This document shows positions 17,287 through 29,978 of a stretch of 64,000 nt of DNA, piece after piece. Every line of letters starts with the position of its first letter. The first letter of the stretch is position 1. The DNA is from Coriobacteriaceae bacterium. Its GTDB lineage: Bacteria; Actinomycetota; Coriobacteriia; Coriobacteriales; Eggerthellaceae. Both the position numbers and the translations under genes were made by a program. The notes below the pieces were generated by a model, which was not told the origin of the DNA, did not search any database, and was given only the letters and a program-made list of their open reading frames with translations. The DNA lies in NCBI GenBank assembly GCA_015062685.1, contig SUUE01000011.1:1-64000 (forward strand). The letters run 5' to 3'.

Positions 17287-17320
17287 AAAGGGGCCGCATC
17301 CTGAAGGATGCGGCCCCTTT
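17287..17320 (+). terminator. Strong intrinsic terminator after the winged-helix gene
   Basis: A perfect 15-bp stem (AAAGGGGCCGCATCC and complement) with a TGAA loop lies 30 bp after the stop. The A-rich and T-rich edges make it usable from both strands. Confidence 0.8.
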
Positions 17321-17540
17321 AAGTTTCGGTCGGCGAAGCCGAGGGGGAAGAGCCTCGCCGCACCTACACCACCCGGACCGCGGAGAGGGTGCGCCCCAGG
17401 TAAGCCGAACAATCCGGGTAAAGAGATTCGGGAAGGACCCTGCGTTCGGTGAATCATACTTTACTCGAAATAATATTCTTTGTCTAGAATAATTTTGTCA
17501 TAAGAAATGGCCGGGGCGTCATCCCCGGCCAACCCTTTCC

Positions 17541-18080
17541 CTACAGTGCGAGGGAGATCATGCTCACGCCGAGCACGATGATGCTGATGCCGATGAACAT
17601 GCCGATCATCTCGGCAAGCACGACCGGCGAGATGAGGCTCATGATGCCGAAGACGAGCAGCAGGATGCCCAGCGCGAACACCACGTACCAGCGGCCGCCG
17701 ACCATCGATGCCTGCACGTTCTTGTGAAGCGAACGCATGCTCCAGCCGTAGCCGATGCGCATGATGCCCGACACGATGAGCCACGCCGCCGTCAGATAGG
17801 TGAGGAACTCAGCCAGGAACGCCTGCATGAAGAAGTTGCCCACCACGACGATGCCGAGAATGACCGAGATGATGGCGGATGCAAGCGCCCAGCCGCTGGC
17901 GGCGCCGATCTTGCGCAGCTGGAACCACGTGGCGATGTTTGCGATGCCGTCAACGATCATCATGAATCCGATGAGCCACGCCATGCCGATGATGGTCTGC
18001 AGCGGGGTCATGAGGCACCAGATGCCGCCTATCACCACGAGCACGCCCAGGATGATGGCAATGATGTTACCAGCTCTCAT
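17541..18080 (-). CDS. HdeD-family (DUF308) membrane protein
   Basis: A 179-residue integral membrane protein with six predicted helices. These are arranged as repeated pairs containing IIAIILGVLVVIGGIW, GMAWLIGFMMIVDGI and similar segments, as in the HdeD/DUF308 family. HdeD has a role in acid resistance in enterobacteria, but function in Actinobacteria is not established. The start MRAGNIIA at 18080 has an AGGAGA ribosome site 6 nt upstream; the ATG five codons earlier lacks one. It lies alone, converging on the winged-helix gene and just downstream of ligA on the same strand. Confidence 0.85.
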   Translation of the reverse strand: MRAGNIIAIILGVLVVIGGIWCLMTPLQTIIGMAWLIGFMMIVDGIANIATWFQLRKIGAASGWALASAIISVILGIVVVGNFFMQAFLAEFLTYLTAAWLIVSGIMRIGYGWSMRSLHKNVQASMVGGRWYVVFALGILLLVFGIMSLISPVVLAEMIGMFIGISIIVLGVSMISLAL

Positions 18081-18128
18081 TGATTCTCCTATCACTTGTT
18101 TTGGCGAATGGATACGGTTATGTTTATT

Positions 18129-20294
<2,166 letters not shown>

Positions 20295-20303
20295 TCAGCG
20301 AAA

Positions 20304-21152
20304 TCACGAATGGGCGGCCCCGGCCAACATGATCTCCGGGATCGCCTCGATCACGTCCTCGGGAGTCACGCTCACCGCGGAATACGCCCGCGCCGCCGCG
20401 ATTCCCGCGCGCGCATGCAGCTGGGCCCCGCCGAACGCCGCGTCGAACGGCTCGAACCCCTGAGCGAGCAGAGCCGCGACCATGCCCGCCAGGACGTCGC
20501 CCGTGCCCGCCTTCGCGAGCGCCGACGTGCCCTCGCGCATGACCTCAACGCGCTTCCCCTCGGCCACGTACGTGTCCGGGCCCTTCAAGACGACGATGGC
20601 ATGCAGCGCCAGGGACAGGCCCGCAGCAAGCTTGGCGGGGTCGTCGGTGGGCAAGCTGAACGGCGCCGCCAAGCGCGCCGCCTCCCCTCCATGCGGCGTG
20701 ACGACCGTGGGCATGCCGCTCTCGGCGCGCTTCAACAGGCGCGCCTGCGCCTTTGCCGACCCGAGCGCGGCAAGGCCGCCGCCGTCGACGAGCACCGGGC
20801 ATGCTGCGCGCTTGAGCACGCGCTCGACGAGGGCGAACTCATCGTCGGAGCCCTCGAAGCCCGGGCCGATGCACACGGCGCTGGGCTTGCCCTCGCTGCT
20901 CGCGGGCAAGTCCTTGGCGCACCAGCCGTCCAGCTCGCGCACGACGAGCGATGGGGCGCATGCGCGCACCGCGCCCACCGCCTCGTGCGCGGTGACTACT
21001 TCCGTATAGCCGGCGCCCATGCGCTGCCCCGCGCGGGCTGCGAGCGCCGCCGCTCCTGGGAAACGCGGGCTGCCCGCCACCACGACCAGCTTCCCACGCG
21101 TGTACTTGTTTGCATCCTGCGCCGGCTCGAGCGTCGCGACATTAAAGTTCAT
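20304..21152 (-). CDS. nnrD: ADP-dependent NAD(P)H-hydrate dehydratase
   Basis: A 282-residue ribokinase-like enzyme that repairs hydrated NAD(P)H (NAD(P)HX) using ADP or ATP. Visible are VVAGSPRFPGAAALAA, the VTPHGGEAARLA segment, and the nucleotide-binding KAGTGDVLAGMVAALL motif. The epimerase domain often fused at the N-terminus (YjeF_N) is absent. The start at 21152 (MNFNVATLEPAQ) overlaps the acpS 3' end by 11 nt, implying coupling; the open frame upstream is only acpS read in another frame. The acpS-nnr gene order is common in bacteria. Confidence 0.92.
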   Translation of the reverse strand: MNFNVATLEPAQDANKYTRGKLVVVAGSPRFPGAAALAARAGQRMGAGYTEVVTAHEAVGAVRACAPSLVVRELDGWCAKDLPASSEGKPSAVCIGPGFEGSDDEFALVERVLKRAACPVLVDGGGLAALGSAKAQARLLKRAESGMPTVVTPHGGEAARLAAPFSLPTDDPAKLAAGLSLALHAIVVLKGPDTYVAEGKRVEVMREGTSALAKAGTGDVLAGMVAALLAQGFEPFDAAFGGAQLHARAGIAAARAYSAVSVTPEDVIEAIPEIMLAGAAHS

Positions 21153-21777
21153 CGAGAATGCCCCTCGTCTCCTTGAACTGGCGGGCCAGCTCCTCCATGG
21201 GGTCCTTACGCTTCTCGCTGGCCTTTGCGGCCGCCTCGGTGACAGCCATGGCGCACGCCACGGCGTCGGTGTGGGTGTAGGAAAGCGAGATCGTGAGATC
21301 GCGCACGCCCTGCATGGTCGCAATCTCAAGCGCACGGCCCGAGAGCTTGGCAATGGGTTTGCCGCCGCGCGTCCGCTCCACCTCGATGTCGCGCACGCCG
21401 ATGCCGTCAGCGAAACCCGTCCCCAGGGCCTTGACCACCGCCTCCTTGGCGGCGAACCGCAGCGCGTAATGCGTGGCCGGGTTGGCCGTGCCGTCGCAGT
21501 ACTCGCGCTCGGCCTCGGAGAACACGCGCTCGGAGAACGCGGGAGTGCGTTCCAGGATGCCCGCCATGCGCTTTATCTCGACGATGTCCACGCCGAGGCC
21601 GACGGAATTGTCGGCATAGGAGTGGAATGCGTTGACTTCGGAATCCTCGGAGAGCGAGTCGAACTCCGCCTCCTCGATAGCCGCCATCTCCTCGCGGGCA
21701 GACTCGGACTCGTTATGACCGACAGGCCCCTCGTGCGCATCGCCCATGAGCATATCCCGAGCAGTTTTCACCGTCAT
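21142..21777 (-). CDS. acpS: Holo-[acyl-carrier-protein] synthase with extended termini
   Basis: The core (from VGLGVDIVEIKRM to about AVTEAAAK) is a standard AcpS. It transfers 4'-phosphopantetheine from CoA to acyl carrier protein, with Mg-site Asp in GVDIVE and Glu in RFAAKEAVVKALG. The usual length is ~125 residues. Here about 60 acidic residues (EEAEFDSLSEDSE) precede the core and about 25 charged residues follow it. The start is uncertain: candidates are ATGs at 21777, 21753, 21747 and 21687, none with a strong ribosome site. The extension may be partly untranslated. It overlaps nnr by 11 nt. Confidence 0.85.
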   Translation of the reverse strand: MTVKTARDMLMGDAHEGPVGHNESESAREEMAAIEEAEFDSLSEDSEVNAFHSYADNSVGLGVDIVEIKRMAGILERTPAFSERVFSEAEREYCDGTANPATHYALRFAAKEAVVKALGTGFADGIGVRDIEVERTRGGKPIAKLSGRALEIATMQGVRDLTISLSYTHTDAVACAMAVTEAAAKASEKRKDPMEELARQFKETRGILDEL

Positions 21778-21960
21778 GCTGTTCAAAAGCCAGTTCCCTT
21801 CGACACATCCGCACAGAACTGCAAGCCGCACCAGAAGTCGGGCTCGCTAAAGTGTATCAGCCTATTATGCCAGCTCCGCGCTATCGCGCAAGGTGGGGGA
21901 ACGGGCCAGTTAGCAGCGTCTCCATATGATAGAATCGCCCGCAAGGGGAGGAAGGGTGCA

Positions 21961-22869
21961 ATGAACCGCAACCAACTACAATGGTTCTGCAACGCATGCG
22001 ACACGCGCTCGTTCGCCAAGGCGGCGAAGACCTCGTTTGTGTCGCGCCAGGCATTTGGCAAAGCCATCAAGAACCTGGAGACCGAGCTGGAATGCACTTT
22101 GTTCCAGCGCACCGAGCAGGGCGTCATGCCCACCGAAGCGGCGCTGCGCATCTACCCCATCGCACAACGGTGCGTGGACGACCTCCGCAGCATGAAGAGA
22201 ATCTGCGACGAATACGCGCCCAGCCCTCAGCGCCCCGTGCACATTGCCATTGCCGACGGCGTCATCGAGGCGCTCGGCGACCTCTTCTTCGACGAGCTCG
22301 AGCTCGCTAACCCAGCCTGCGAGATAACCATCGAGAAACACTACTACACGCATTGCCTGGACTACCTCAAGGACGGGAGCGCCGATTTCGCCATCGTGCC
22401 GGGCCCCATCACGGACGAATCGCTCAACTTTTTCCCGGTCGTCCGCGAAAACCTCTACGCGGCGGCCTCGCCCAGCCTCATAAACTTCCCCACGGAGAAC
22501 GCAACGGCGGACGACCTCGGAGCGCTCCCCTTCTTCTCGCTGGGAACGGGCGAGCAGGCTATGCTTGGCGTTGACGGCTTCTACCGCAAGCGCGGCATCG
22601 AGCTCGAAAAAGTTGACCGCTACACGGAGTACCGCATCGTGCTGTGCAAGGCGCATGCGGGCAAGGCGACGGCACTCGTGCCCGAGAGCATGCTGCCGAT
22701 ACTCCAGCAGGACATGGTGGTGATCCCCCTGCCCCCCGAAGAAATCGCCTTCACGCTCAACTGGTGCTGGACGCGACGCGCACTCACCGGCGCGGAAGCC
22801 GGCATCGTCGAGTTCGTTCGCGGCCGCGCCGCGGAGCTGCTCGGCGCCCGGGCAAGTGTAAACGTTTAG
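21961..22869 (+). CDS. LysR-family transcriptional regulator (upstream of exported reductase)
   Basis: A 302-residue regulator. The N-terminal helix-turn-helix is LQWFCNACDTRSFAKAAKTSF then SRQAFGKAIKNLETELECTLFQRTEQGVMPTEAA. A LysR substrate-binding-like domain follows. A GGGGAGGAAGG ribosome site sits just before the ATG. It lies 105 bp upstream of the Tat-exported flavin reductase on the same strand. Linked regulators of this kind often respond to the reductase's substrate, but co-direction rather than divergence is slightly unusual for LysR/target pairs. The effector is unknown. Confidence 0.85.
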   Translation: MNRNQLQWFCNACDTRSFAKAAKTSFVSRQAFGKAIKNLETELECTLFQRTEQGVMPTEAALRIYPIAQRCVDDLRSMKRICDEYAPSPQRPVHIAIADGVIEALGDLFFDELELANPACEITIEKHYYTHCLDYLKDGSADFAIVPGPITDESLNFFPVVRENLYAAASPSLINFPTENATADDLGALPFFSLGTGEQAMLGVDGFYRKRGIELEKVDRYTEYRIVLCKAHAGKATALVPESMLPILQQDMVVIPLPPEEIAFTLNWCWTRRALTGAEAGIVEFVRGRAAELLGARASVNV

Positions 22870-22974
22870 TTTCACCCCCGCCCTCCTTAACTTCTTCTCC
22901 TCCGCGCCGCTCGGCGCTTGAATAAAACGAACGGGCTCCGATGGGGTGGGCCCTCTCTTGAGGAGGAGGAGAAA

Positions 22975-25200
22975 ATGACTATAGGGGAAGTGTCTCGTCG
23001 CGGGTTCCTGAAGGGAGCCATGCTGGGCGCCGTGGGAGCGGGCGTTGCGGGGAGCGGGCTTGTCGGCTGCGGCAGCCCCAAGCAAGCCAGCACGACGGCA
23101 TCCGGGAGCGGTGCTGCTGCGGGGGCGTCGGGTGACGTCATCGCCGCTGCCCAGCTCAACCCGCAGGACTACGATTACCGCGGCAACACCACCGATTTCA
23201 AGACGCTGCTGAGCAGCTGGAAGCTCGGGAAGACCGAGATCGCGCACCGCATGTGCAAGTCCGCAGCGGGCTCGGCCACCTTCATGGGCGGCTACACCGA
23301 CGAGCTTCGCCAGTACTACCTGAACTTCGCCAAGGGCGGCGTCGACATGATCTGGATCGAGTGCGACGCCATCACCGTTCCCAAGGACGGCAGCCCCATC
23401 GCTCCGGAAGCCGTTGAGTTCTTCAAGAAGTTCTCCGCCGAAGTTGCAACCTACGGATCCCACCTGGGATACCAGTGGGCCCCCATGGGCGCCGACATCA
23501 CCGACATGACCGTGGAGACCATCCAGGGCATCCAGGACATCGGCGCGCAGCTGGCCGTCCAGCTCAAGGACATGGGCTTCATCGCCATCGAGATCAACAG
23601 CGCCGGCTTCAACCAGGGCCACCGCTTCCTGTCGCGCTTCTACAACAAGCGCACCGACCAGTACGGCGCCGGCAGCATCGAGAACCGCGCGCGCTTCGAC
23701 GCCGAGTGCATCCAGAAGATCCACGCCGCGGCAGGCGACGACTTCGCCGTGCAGATCCTCATGGACTGCGTCGAGGAGAACGACAACCTCACGAACGACG
23801 CCACGCTCATGACGCTCGACAACGCCGTCACCGCGCCGCATAACTCGGCCACCACCATCCAGGAGGGCATCGCGCTGGCCAAGGAGCTCGAGAAGGCTGG
23901 AGCCGCCTCCTTCCACCTGCGCCTGGGCCCGCTCGGCAACCACCCCTGCCAGTTCGGCAGCGACCTGTACTTCCTGCTGAAGGGCATCGAGGGCGCCACC
24001 GGCTACGGCACGCAGTGGGACTTCAAGAAGCACTTCGGCGGCAAGCTCATCGGCAACCACAGCGGCGCCGGCATGCTGTTCAACATCACCGAGATGTACA
24101 AGAAGGAGATCTCGGTGCCCGTTGGCTGCGTGACCTACATGGACCCGGCCCATGCGCCCGACTTCTTCGAAGCCGCGCTGGCCGACGGCAAGGTGGACTT
24201 CTACATGATGAACCGCCCGTTCACCGTCGATCCCGAGTACGTGAACAAGCTGCGCGAGAAGCGCATTGACGAGATCGCCCCCTGCACCCGCTGCCTGCAC
24301 TGCCATATCGGCAGCAACCCCATGAACGCCAAGATGGGCTATTGCCGCGTGAACGCCCTGACCCAGCGCGTCATGCGCGAGGGCGGCCCGGCCACCTACG
24401 AGCTGCCGCCGGCTTCCAGCAAGAAGAAGGTCATGGTCGTCGGAGCCGGTCCCGCCGGCATGGAGGCCGCCCGCATCGCCGCGCTGCGCGGCCACGACGT
24501 CACACTCTACGAGAAGAAGGGCGCCGTGGGCGGTTCGATGGAGTTCGCCGCCAACGTGAAGGGCGAGCACGAGAACCTGAAGGACCTCATCGAGTACCTG
24601 AAGCACCAGTGCGAACTGGCTGGCGTCACCACGAAGACCGGCACGGAAGTCACCTCCGACTCCATCAGCAAGGAAGCGCCCGATGCCCTGGTCATCGCCA
24701 CCGGCGGCGTGCGCCCCTCGCTCGACGTGTCCGGCACGACGGTCGTCAAGCTCGAGGACTTCATGATGACCGAGACGGGCGAAAACGTCGTGGTGTATGG
24801 CTCGAGCGCTCAAGCATTCGACGCCGCGCTCTGGCTGACCGTGCACAAGAAGAAGGTCAACATCGTCACGCCGAACACCAACGACGAGCTTGACATGCAG
24901 CAAAGCCAGCACGCGCACCGTTTCATGACCACCGCGCTGTACTCCCTGGGCGTGAAGGCATGGCCCGAGAGCACGATCAAGGGCGCCAAGGACGGCAAGC
25001 TCACCATCTCCTCCGCCGTCATGGGCGTGGACGTCGAGCTCGACTGCGACGCCATCGTGAACGCAGGCGACATGGAGCCCAACGAGGACATCTCCTCCGG
25101 CACGGGCGTCAAGGAAGTCTACATCGTCGGTGACGCCAAGGCCCCGTTCAACATCGGGCGGGCCATCCAGGCGGGCAACGACGCGGGACGCGCGATCTAG
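22975..25200 (+). CDS. Tat-exported Old-Yellow-Enzyme-type NADH:flavin oxidoreductase (FMN, 4Fe-4S, FAD)
   Basis: A 741-residue protein. The N-terminus carries a twin-arginine signal (SRRGFLKGAM) and a lipobox-like LVGCG. It is followed by a TIM-barrel FMN domain of the Old Yellow Enzyme/2,4-dienoyl-CoA reductase class (residues ~60-425, with the NSAGFNQGHRFLS and FYNKRTDQYGAGS region). A 4Fe-4S motif CTRCLHCH...GYC follows, and then a C-terminal FAD/NAD(P)-binding half beginning VMVVGAGPAGMEAARIAA. Relatives reduce alkene bonds of enoates, bile-acid intermediates or isoflavones. The start has a GGAGGAGGAG ribosome site 4 nt upstream. Export is notable because this class is normally cytoplasmic. 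The substrate is unknown; use as a terminal reductase for a small organic acceptor is an inference. Confidence 0.85.
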   Translation: MTIGEVSRRGFLKGAMLGAVGAGVAGSGLVGCGSPKQASTTASGSGAAAGASGDVIAAAQLNPQDYDYRGNTTDFKTLLSSWKLGKTEIAHRMCKSAAGSATFMGGYTDELRQYYLNFAKGGVDMIWIECDAITVPKDGSPIAPEAVEFFKKFSAEVATYGSHLGYQWAPMGADITDMTVETIQGIQDIGAQLAVQLKDMGFIAIEINSAGFNQGHRFLSRFYNKRTDQYGAGSIENRARFDAECIQKIHAAAGDDFAVQILMDCVEENDNLTNDATLMTLDNAVTAPHNSATTIQEGIALAKELEKAGAASFHLRLGPLGNHPCQFGSDLYFLLKGIEGATGYGTQWDFKKHFGGKLIGNHSGAGMLFNITEMYKKEISVPVGCVTYMDPAHAPDFFEAALADGKVDFYMMNRPFTVDPEYVNKLREKRIDEIAPCTRCLHCHIGSNPMNAKMGYCRVNALTQRVMREGGPATYELPPASSKKKVMVVGAGPAGMEAARIAALRGHDVTLYEKKGAVGGSMEFAANVKGEHENLKDLIEYLKHQCELAGVTTKTGTEVTSDSISKEAPDALVIATGGVRPSLDVSGTTVVKLEDFMMTETGENVVVYGSSAQAFDAALWLTVHKKKVNIVTPNTNDELDMQQSQHAHRFMTTALYSLGVKAWPESTIKGAKDGKLTISSAVMGVDVELDCDAIVNAGDMEPNEDISSGTGVKEVYIVGDAKAPFNIGRAIQAGNDAGRAI

Positions 25201-25213
25201 CCCTCCCCTCCCG

Positions 25214-25258
25214 GGCGGGCGGCATGGGCAGGCGAGCCCATGCCGCCCGCCTTTCTTT
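25214..25258 (+). terminator. Intrinsic terminator of the exported reductase gene
   Basis: A 16-bp perfect GC-rich stem with a 6-nt loop is followed by TTTCTTTT. It starts 13 bp after the stop codon and is a strong rho-independent terminator on the plus strand. Confidence 0.9.
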
Positions 25259-25336
25259 TGAACCCCCACCCGCAACAGGCGCATCTCCGCATATGCTATT
25301 CTGAAAGCAATGTTCCGAGAGCACCGAGGAGCGAAC

Positions 25337-27229
<1,893 letters not shown>

Positions 27230-27232
27230 GAG

Positions 27233-29272
27233 ATGCTGCAGCGTTTCTTCAGCGACGAGACCGAGGCGTTCCGGTCTCCGGCCGAACCCGGCATCAACCA
27301 GTGGGTGACCGTGCGCCTGCGCGTGGAAGCGGGGCTCGACGTGCAGGCGGCGCTGCTCGTAGGCAAGGAGCCGAGCCGCGTTCCCATGGCCCTCGCACGC
27401 TCCGACGAGCTGTTCTCGTGGTACGAGGCGAAGCTCCGCTGCGGCTTAGAGCCCCTCACGTACCGCATTGCCATCAGCTGCGCCGGCGAGCAGTTCGTTT
27501 ACCAGAAATGCGGTGCCCATAGGCTGGAAGACGCCCAGCCCGCATCGCACGATTTCCGCATCGTCCCCGGCTTCCACACCCCCAGCTGGGCGAAGGGAGC
27601 CCTCCAGTACCAGATATTTCCCGACCGCTTCGCGAACGGCGACCCAGGAAACGACGTGGCCATAGCGGAATACGCCTACGACCACAAGCACGCGAGGCCC
27701 GCCGAGAACTGGGACGCGCCGGTCGAGGAGGACGACTACCGCTGCTTCTACGGCGGCGACCTGAAGGGTGTTGCCGACAAGCTCGACTACCTGCAATCGC
27801 TCGGCGTGGAGGCGATTTACCTCAATCCCATATTCGTGTCCCCCTCCTCGCACAAGTACGATACGCAGGACTTCGATCATGTCGACCCGCACCTCGGCGC
27901 CATCGTCGATGACGTCGAATGCGAGCTGCCGGCCGACGTCTCGAGCAACGAGGCGGCGAGGCGCTACATCCTGAGGACCACGTCGCGCGACAACCTCGAG
28001 CGGAGCGACGCACTGTTCGCCGACCTTTGCCGCGAGATCCACCGGCGAGGCATGCGCATCATCCTGGACGGCGTGTTCAACCACTGCGGTTCGTTCTCGC
28101 GATGGATGGACCGCGAAGGCGTATACCGGAACGCCGGCACGAACGACCGGGGGGCCTACCGCTGCCCCGAGAGCCCCTACCGCGGTTTCTTTTCCTTCGA
28201 TGATGACAGCGCGGAAGCATACGAGGGCTGGTGGGGCTACCCGACCTTGCCCAAGCTCAACTACGAGAACTCGCCCGAGTTGGTTGAACGCATCCTCGCC
28301 GTTGCGCGCAAATGGGCCATGCCCCCGTACTCCATCGACGGCTGGAGGCTCGACGTTGCGGCCGACTTGGGGCATTCGGAAGAATTCAACCACGCGTTCT
28401 GGCGGCGGTTCCGCAGCGAGCTCAAGCGCGTGAACCCCGAGCTGCTCATCGTTGCGGAGCATTACGGCAACGCCGCCCCGTGGCTCCAAGGCGATCAATG
28501 GGACACGGTCATGAACTACGACGCGTTCATGGAGCCCCTCACGTACTTCCTTACCGGCATGGAAAAGCACTCCGACTATTCGCGTGAGGGCCTCTACCAA
28601 GATGGCGAGGCTTTCTGGAAGACGATGCTGAACAACATGACGCGGCTCGGCGGAGGGTCGCTGCACTGCGCCATGAACGAGCTCTCGAACCACGACCACT
28701 CGCGCTTCCTCACGCGGACCAATCGCACAGCGGGCAGGTTGAGCACGCTGGGCTCGGCAGCAGCCGGTGAAAACGTGGACAAGCGCGTGCTCGGCGAGGC
28801 GGTGGTCGTTCAAATGACCTGGCCCGGGGCACCCACCATCTACTACGGAGACGAGGCGGGCATGGTCGGCTGGACCGACCCCGATTGCCGCCGCACGTAC
28901 CCCTGGGGCGACGAGGACGAGAACCTGATCGGGCTCCACCGGGCGCTCGCGCACATGCGCGAGGAACATCTGTGCCTGCGCGACGGTTCGCTCGCCCCGC
29001 TCGGCGGCGGCCACGGGTGGATCGCCTACGGACGGTTCTCGGGAAGCGGCGATTGCATCGCAGTCGCGTGCAACAACCTGGACGACGAGCAGGTCGTGCA
29101 GCTTCGCCTGCGCACGCTGGGCATCGCCGACGGGCGCGCGATCAGGGCACTGCTGTGCACGGGCGAGCACGGCTTCAGCAATGATAGTGCCGAGATCGGG
29201 CAGGTGAGCGATGGCGTTCTCGAAGTCATCCTTCCCGCAAAAACAGCCATGGTGATGGGTCCCGCGCTGTAG
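27233..29272 (+). CDS. GH13 alpha-glycosidase (neopullulanase/cyclomaltodextrinase-like)
   Basis: A 679-residue enzyme. The first ~110 residues form a CBM34-like N-domain, followed by ALQYQIFPDRFANGD, an opening typical of neopullulanase, maltogenic amylase and cyclomaltodextrinase. Catalytic residues are the nucleophile Asp in GWRLDVAAD, the acid/base Glu in LLIVAEHYG, and Asp in LSNHDHSRFL. There is no signal peptide, so it acts in the cytoplasm on maltodextrins or glycogen-derived oligomers. It forms an operon with glgB (3-bp gap). Exact bond specificity (alpha-1,4 or alpha-1,6) cannot be read from the sequence. Confidence 0.9.
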   Translation: MLQRFFSDETEAFRSPAEPGINQWVTVRLRVEAGLDVQAALLVGKEPSRVPMALARSDELFSWYEAKLRCGLEPLTYRIAISCAGEQFVYQKCGAHRLEDAQPASHDFRIVPGFHTPSWAKGALQYQIFPDRFANGDPGNDVAIAEYAYDHKHARPAENWDAPVEEDDYRCFYGGDLKGVADKLDYLQSLGVEAIYLNPIFVSPSSHKYDTQDFDHVDPHLGAIVDDVECELPADVSSNEAARRYILRTTSRDNLERSDALFADLCREIHRRGMRIILDGVFNHCGSFSRWMDREGVYRNAGTNDRGAYRCPESPYRGFFSFDDDSAEAYEGWWGYPTLPKLNYENSPELVERILAVARKWAMPPYSIDGWRLDVAADLGHSEEFNHAFWRRFRSELKRVNPELLIVAEHYGNAAPWLQGDQWDTVMNYDAFMEPLTYFLTGMEKHSDYSREGLYQDGEAFWKTMLNNMTRLGGGSLHCAMNELSNHDHSRFLTRTNRTAGRLSTLGSAAAGENVDKRVLGEAVVVQMTWPGAPTIYYGDEAGMVGWTDPDCRRTYPWGDEDENLIGLHRALAHMREEHLCLRDGSLAPLGGGHGWIAYGRFSGSGDCIAVACNNLDDEQVVQLRLRTLGIADGRAIRALLCTGEHGFSNDSAEIGQVSDGVLEVILPAKTAMVMGPAL

Positions 29273-29352
29273 GGAGCTCTTTGCAATTCAAATGGCGCCG
29301 CTCGACGGTCGACCAGTACGAATGGCTCATGCGGCCGGACGAACGCAAATAA

Positions 29353-29373
29353 AAAGGCCGCGTGGCGGCCTTT
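29353..29373 (-). terminator. Terminator of the tmRNA gene (bidirectional)
   Basis: A 9-bp perfect stem (AAAGGCCGC with complement) with a 3-nt loop. On the minus strand it is followed by TTATTT and lies 8 bp beyond the tmRNA 3' end. On the plus strand it can also stop transcription from the glgB operon. Confidence 0.8.
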
Positions 29374-29381
29374 GTGGTAAG

Positions 29382-29749
29382 TGGTGGAGGCGCGGAGAAT
29401 CGAACTCCGGTCCATGAATGATCCCTGGTCAGGCTCTACAAGCTTATTCGCTGCTCTCATTTGAGGACCGCTTGGCGCAACGACGGGCGTTGCGGACCCG
29501 AGCCGGTTCGATCTTAGCTTCGGCCATACCGACTACGTGCCGAAGAGCGTTTCCCTAAGATGACATCGCACCCGGGGCGGGAAAAAATCCGGGATTGACG
29601 CGCCGACTTATGTTATGCGGCGAGGGCGTACTGACGCCCAAAAGAAGTGTTCTTGCCAATTAATTTTGACAGTACCCCTGTTTAACGTGGCGAGGAGACC
29701 ACGACCTGCTCCTCACCTCAGACCACCCATGTCGAAACCAGTCGCCCCC
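29382..29749 (-). ncRNA. ssrA: tmRNA (transfer-messenger RNA)
   Basis: A 368-nt RNA that rescues ribosomes stalled on mRNAs lacking stop codons, together with SmpB (encoded 4 kb away). The 5' end GGGGGCGA pairs with the 3' end CGCCTCC through a 7-bp acceptor stem containing the G3-U70-type wobble needed for alanine charging. A T-arm (GTTCGATTCTCC) and encoded CCA end are present. The tag frame is at complement(29613..29657): resume codon GCA, then a predicted tag ARTLLFGRQYALAA and stop TAA. The ALAA end is the typical ClpXP degradation signal. Pseudoknot-like GC-rich segments surround the tag. Confidence 0.95.
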
Positions 29750-29751
29750 CA

Positions 29752-29779
29752 ATTGGGAGTCACGGCTCCACCTTGTCAA
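29752..29779 (-). promoter_or_regulatory. Candidate tmRNA promoter
   Basis: On the minus strand, a consensus -35 box TTGACA (29774-29779) lies 16 nt before a poor -10 match (CCCAAT at 29752-29757), just before the tmRNA 5' end at 29749. The -35 is convincing and the -10 is not. Confidence 0.35.
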
Positions 29780-29814
29780 AGAACAACGCATCCCAGAAAA
29801 CGCCGCATCTCGCC

Positions 29815-29970
29815 CATGGCAAGTCAGCGGGTGCCGCCCAGGTGCTCGAGATTCGGCTGAAAGGCAAGCGCATTGGCCTCCTGGCCATGCGCGCAGACTT
29901 GAAGCCGAAGATCGAGTGCATGGGCGTCGCGCAGCGTCGGCTCGTTTCGTCGTTCGTAGAACGACGAAAC
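29815..29970. repeat. Structured repeat family B, copy 1 (covarying hairpin element)
   Basis: A palindromic block (about 29845-29930) has AAGCGCATTGGCC-TCCT-GGCCATGCGC at its centre and complementary arms around it. It then runs into CGCAGCGTCG and a separate perfect hairpin (12-bp stem 29944-29955/29959-29970, 3-nt loop). A related block lies at 31470-31659. Arm positions that differ between copies usually change on both sides, keeping the pairing. It begins 8 bp beyond the 3' end of tRNA-Gly on that gene's strand and may end its transcript. Confidence 0.75.
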
Positions 29971-29978
29971 CAAAGTAG

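Noticed and set aside
29281-29349. Possible 23-codon ORF (TTG start, QFKWRRSTVDQYEWLM...) after the GH13 gene
   Set aside because: GGGAG lies upstream, but the ORF is too short and unrecognised; kept only as a possibility.
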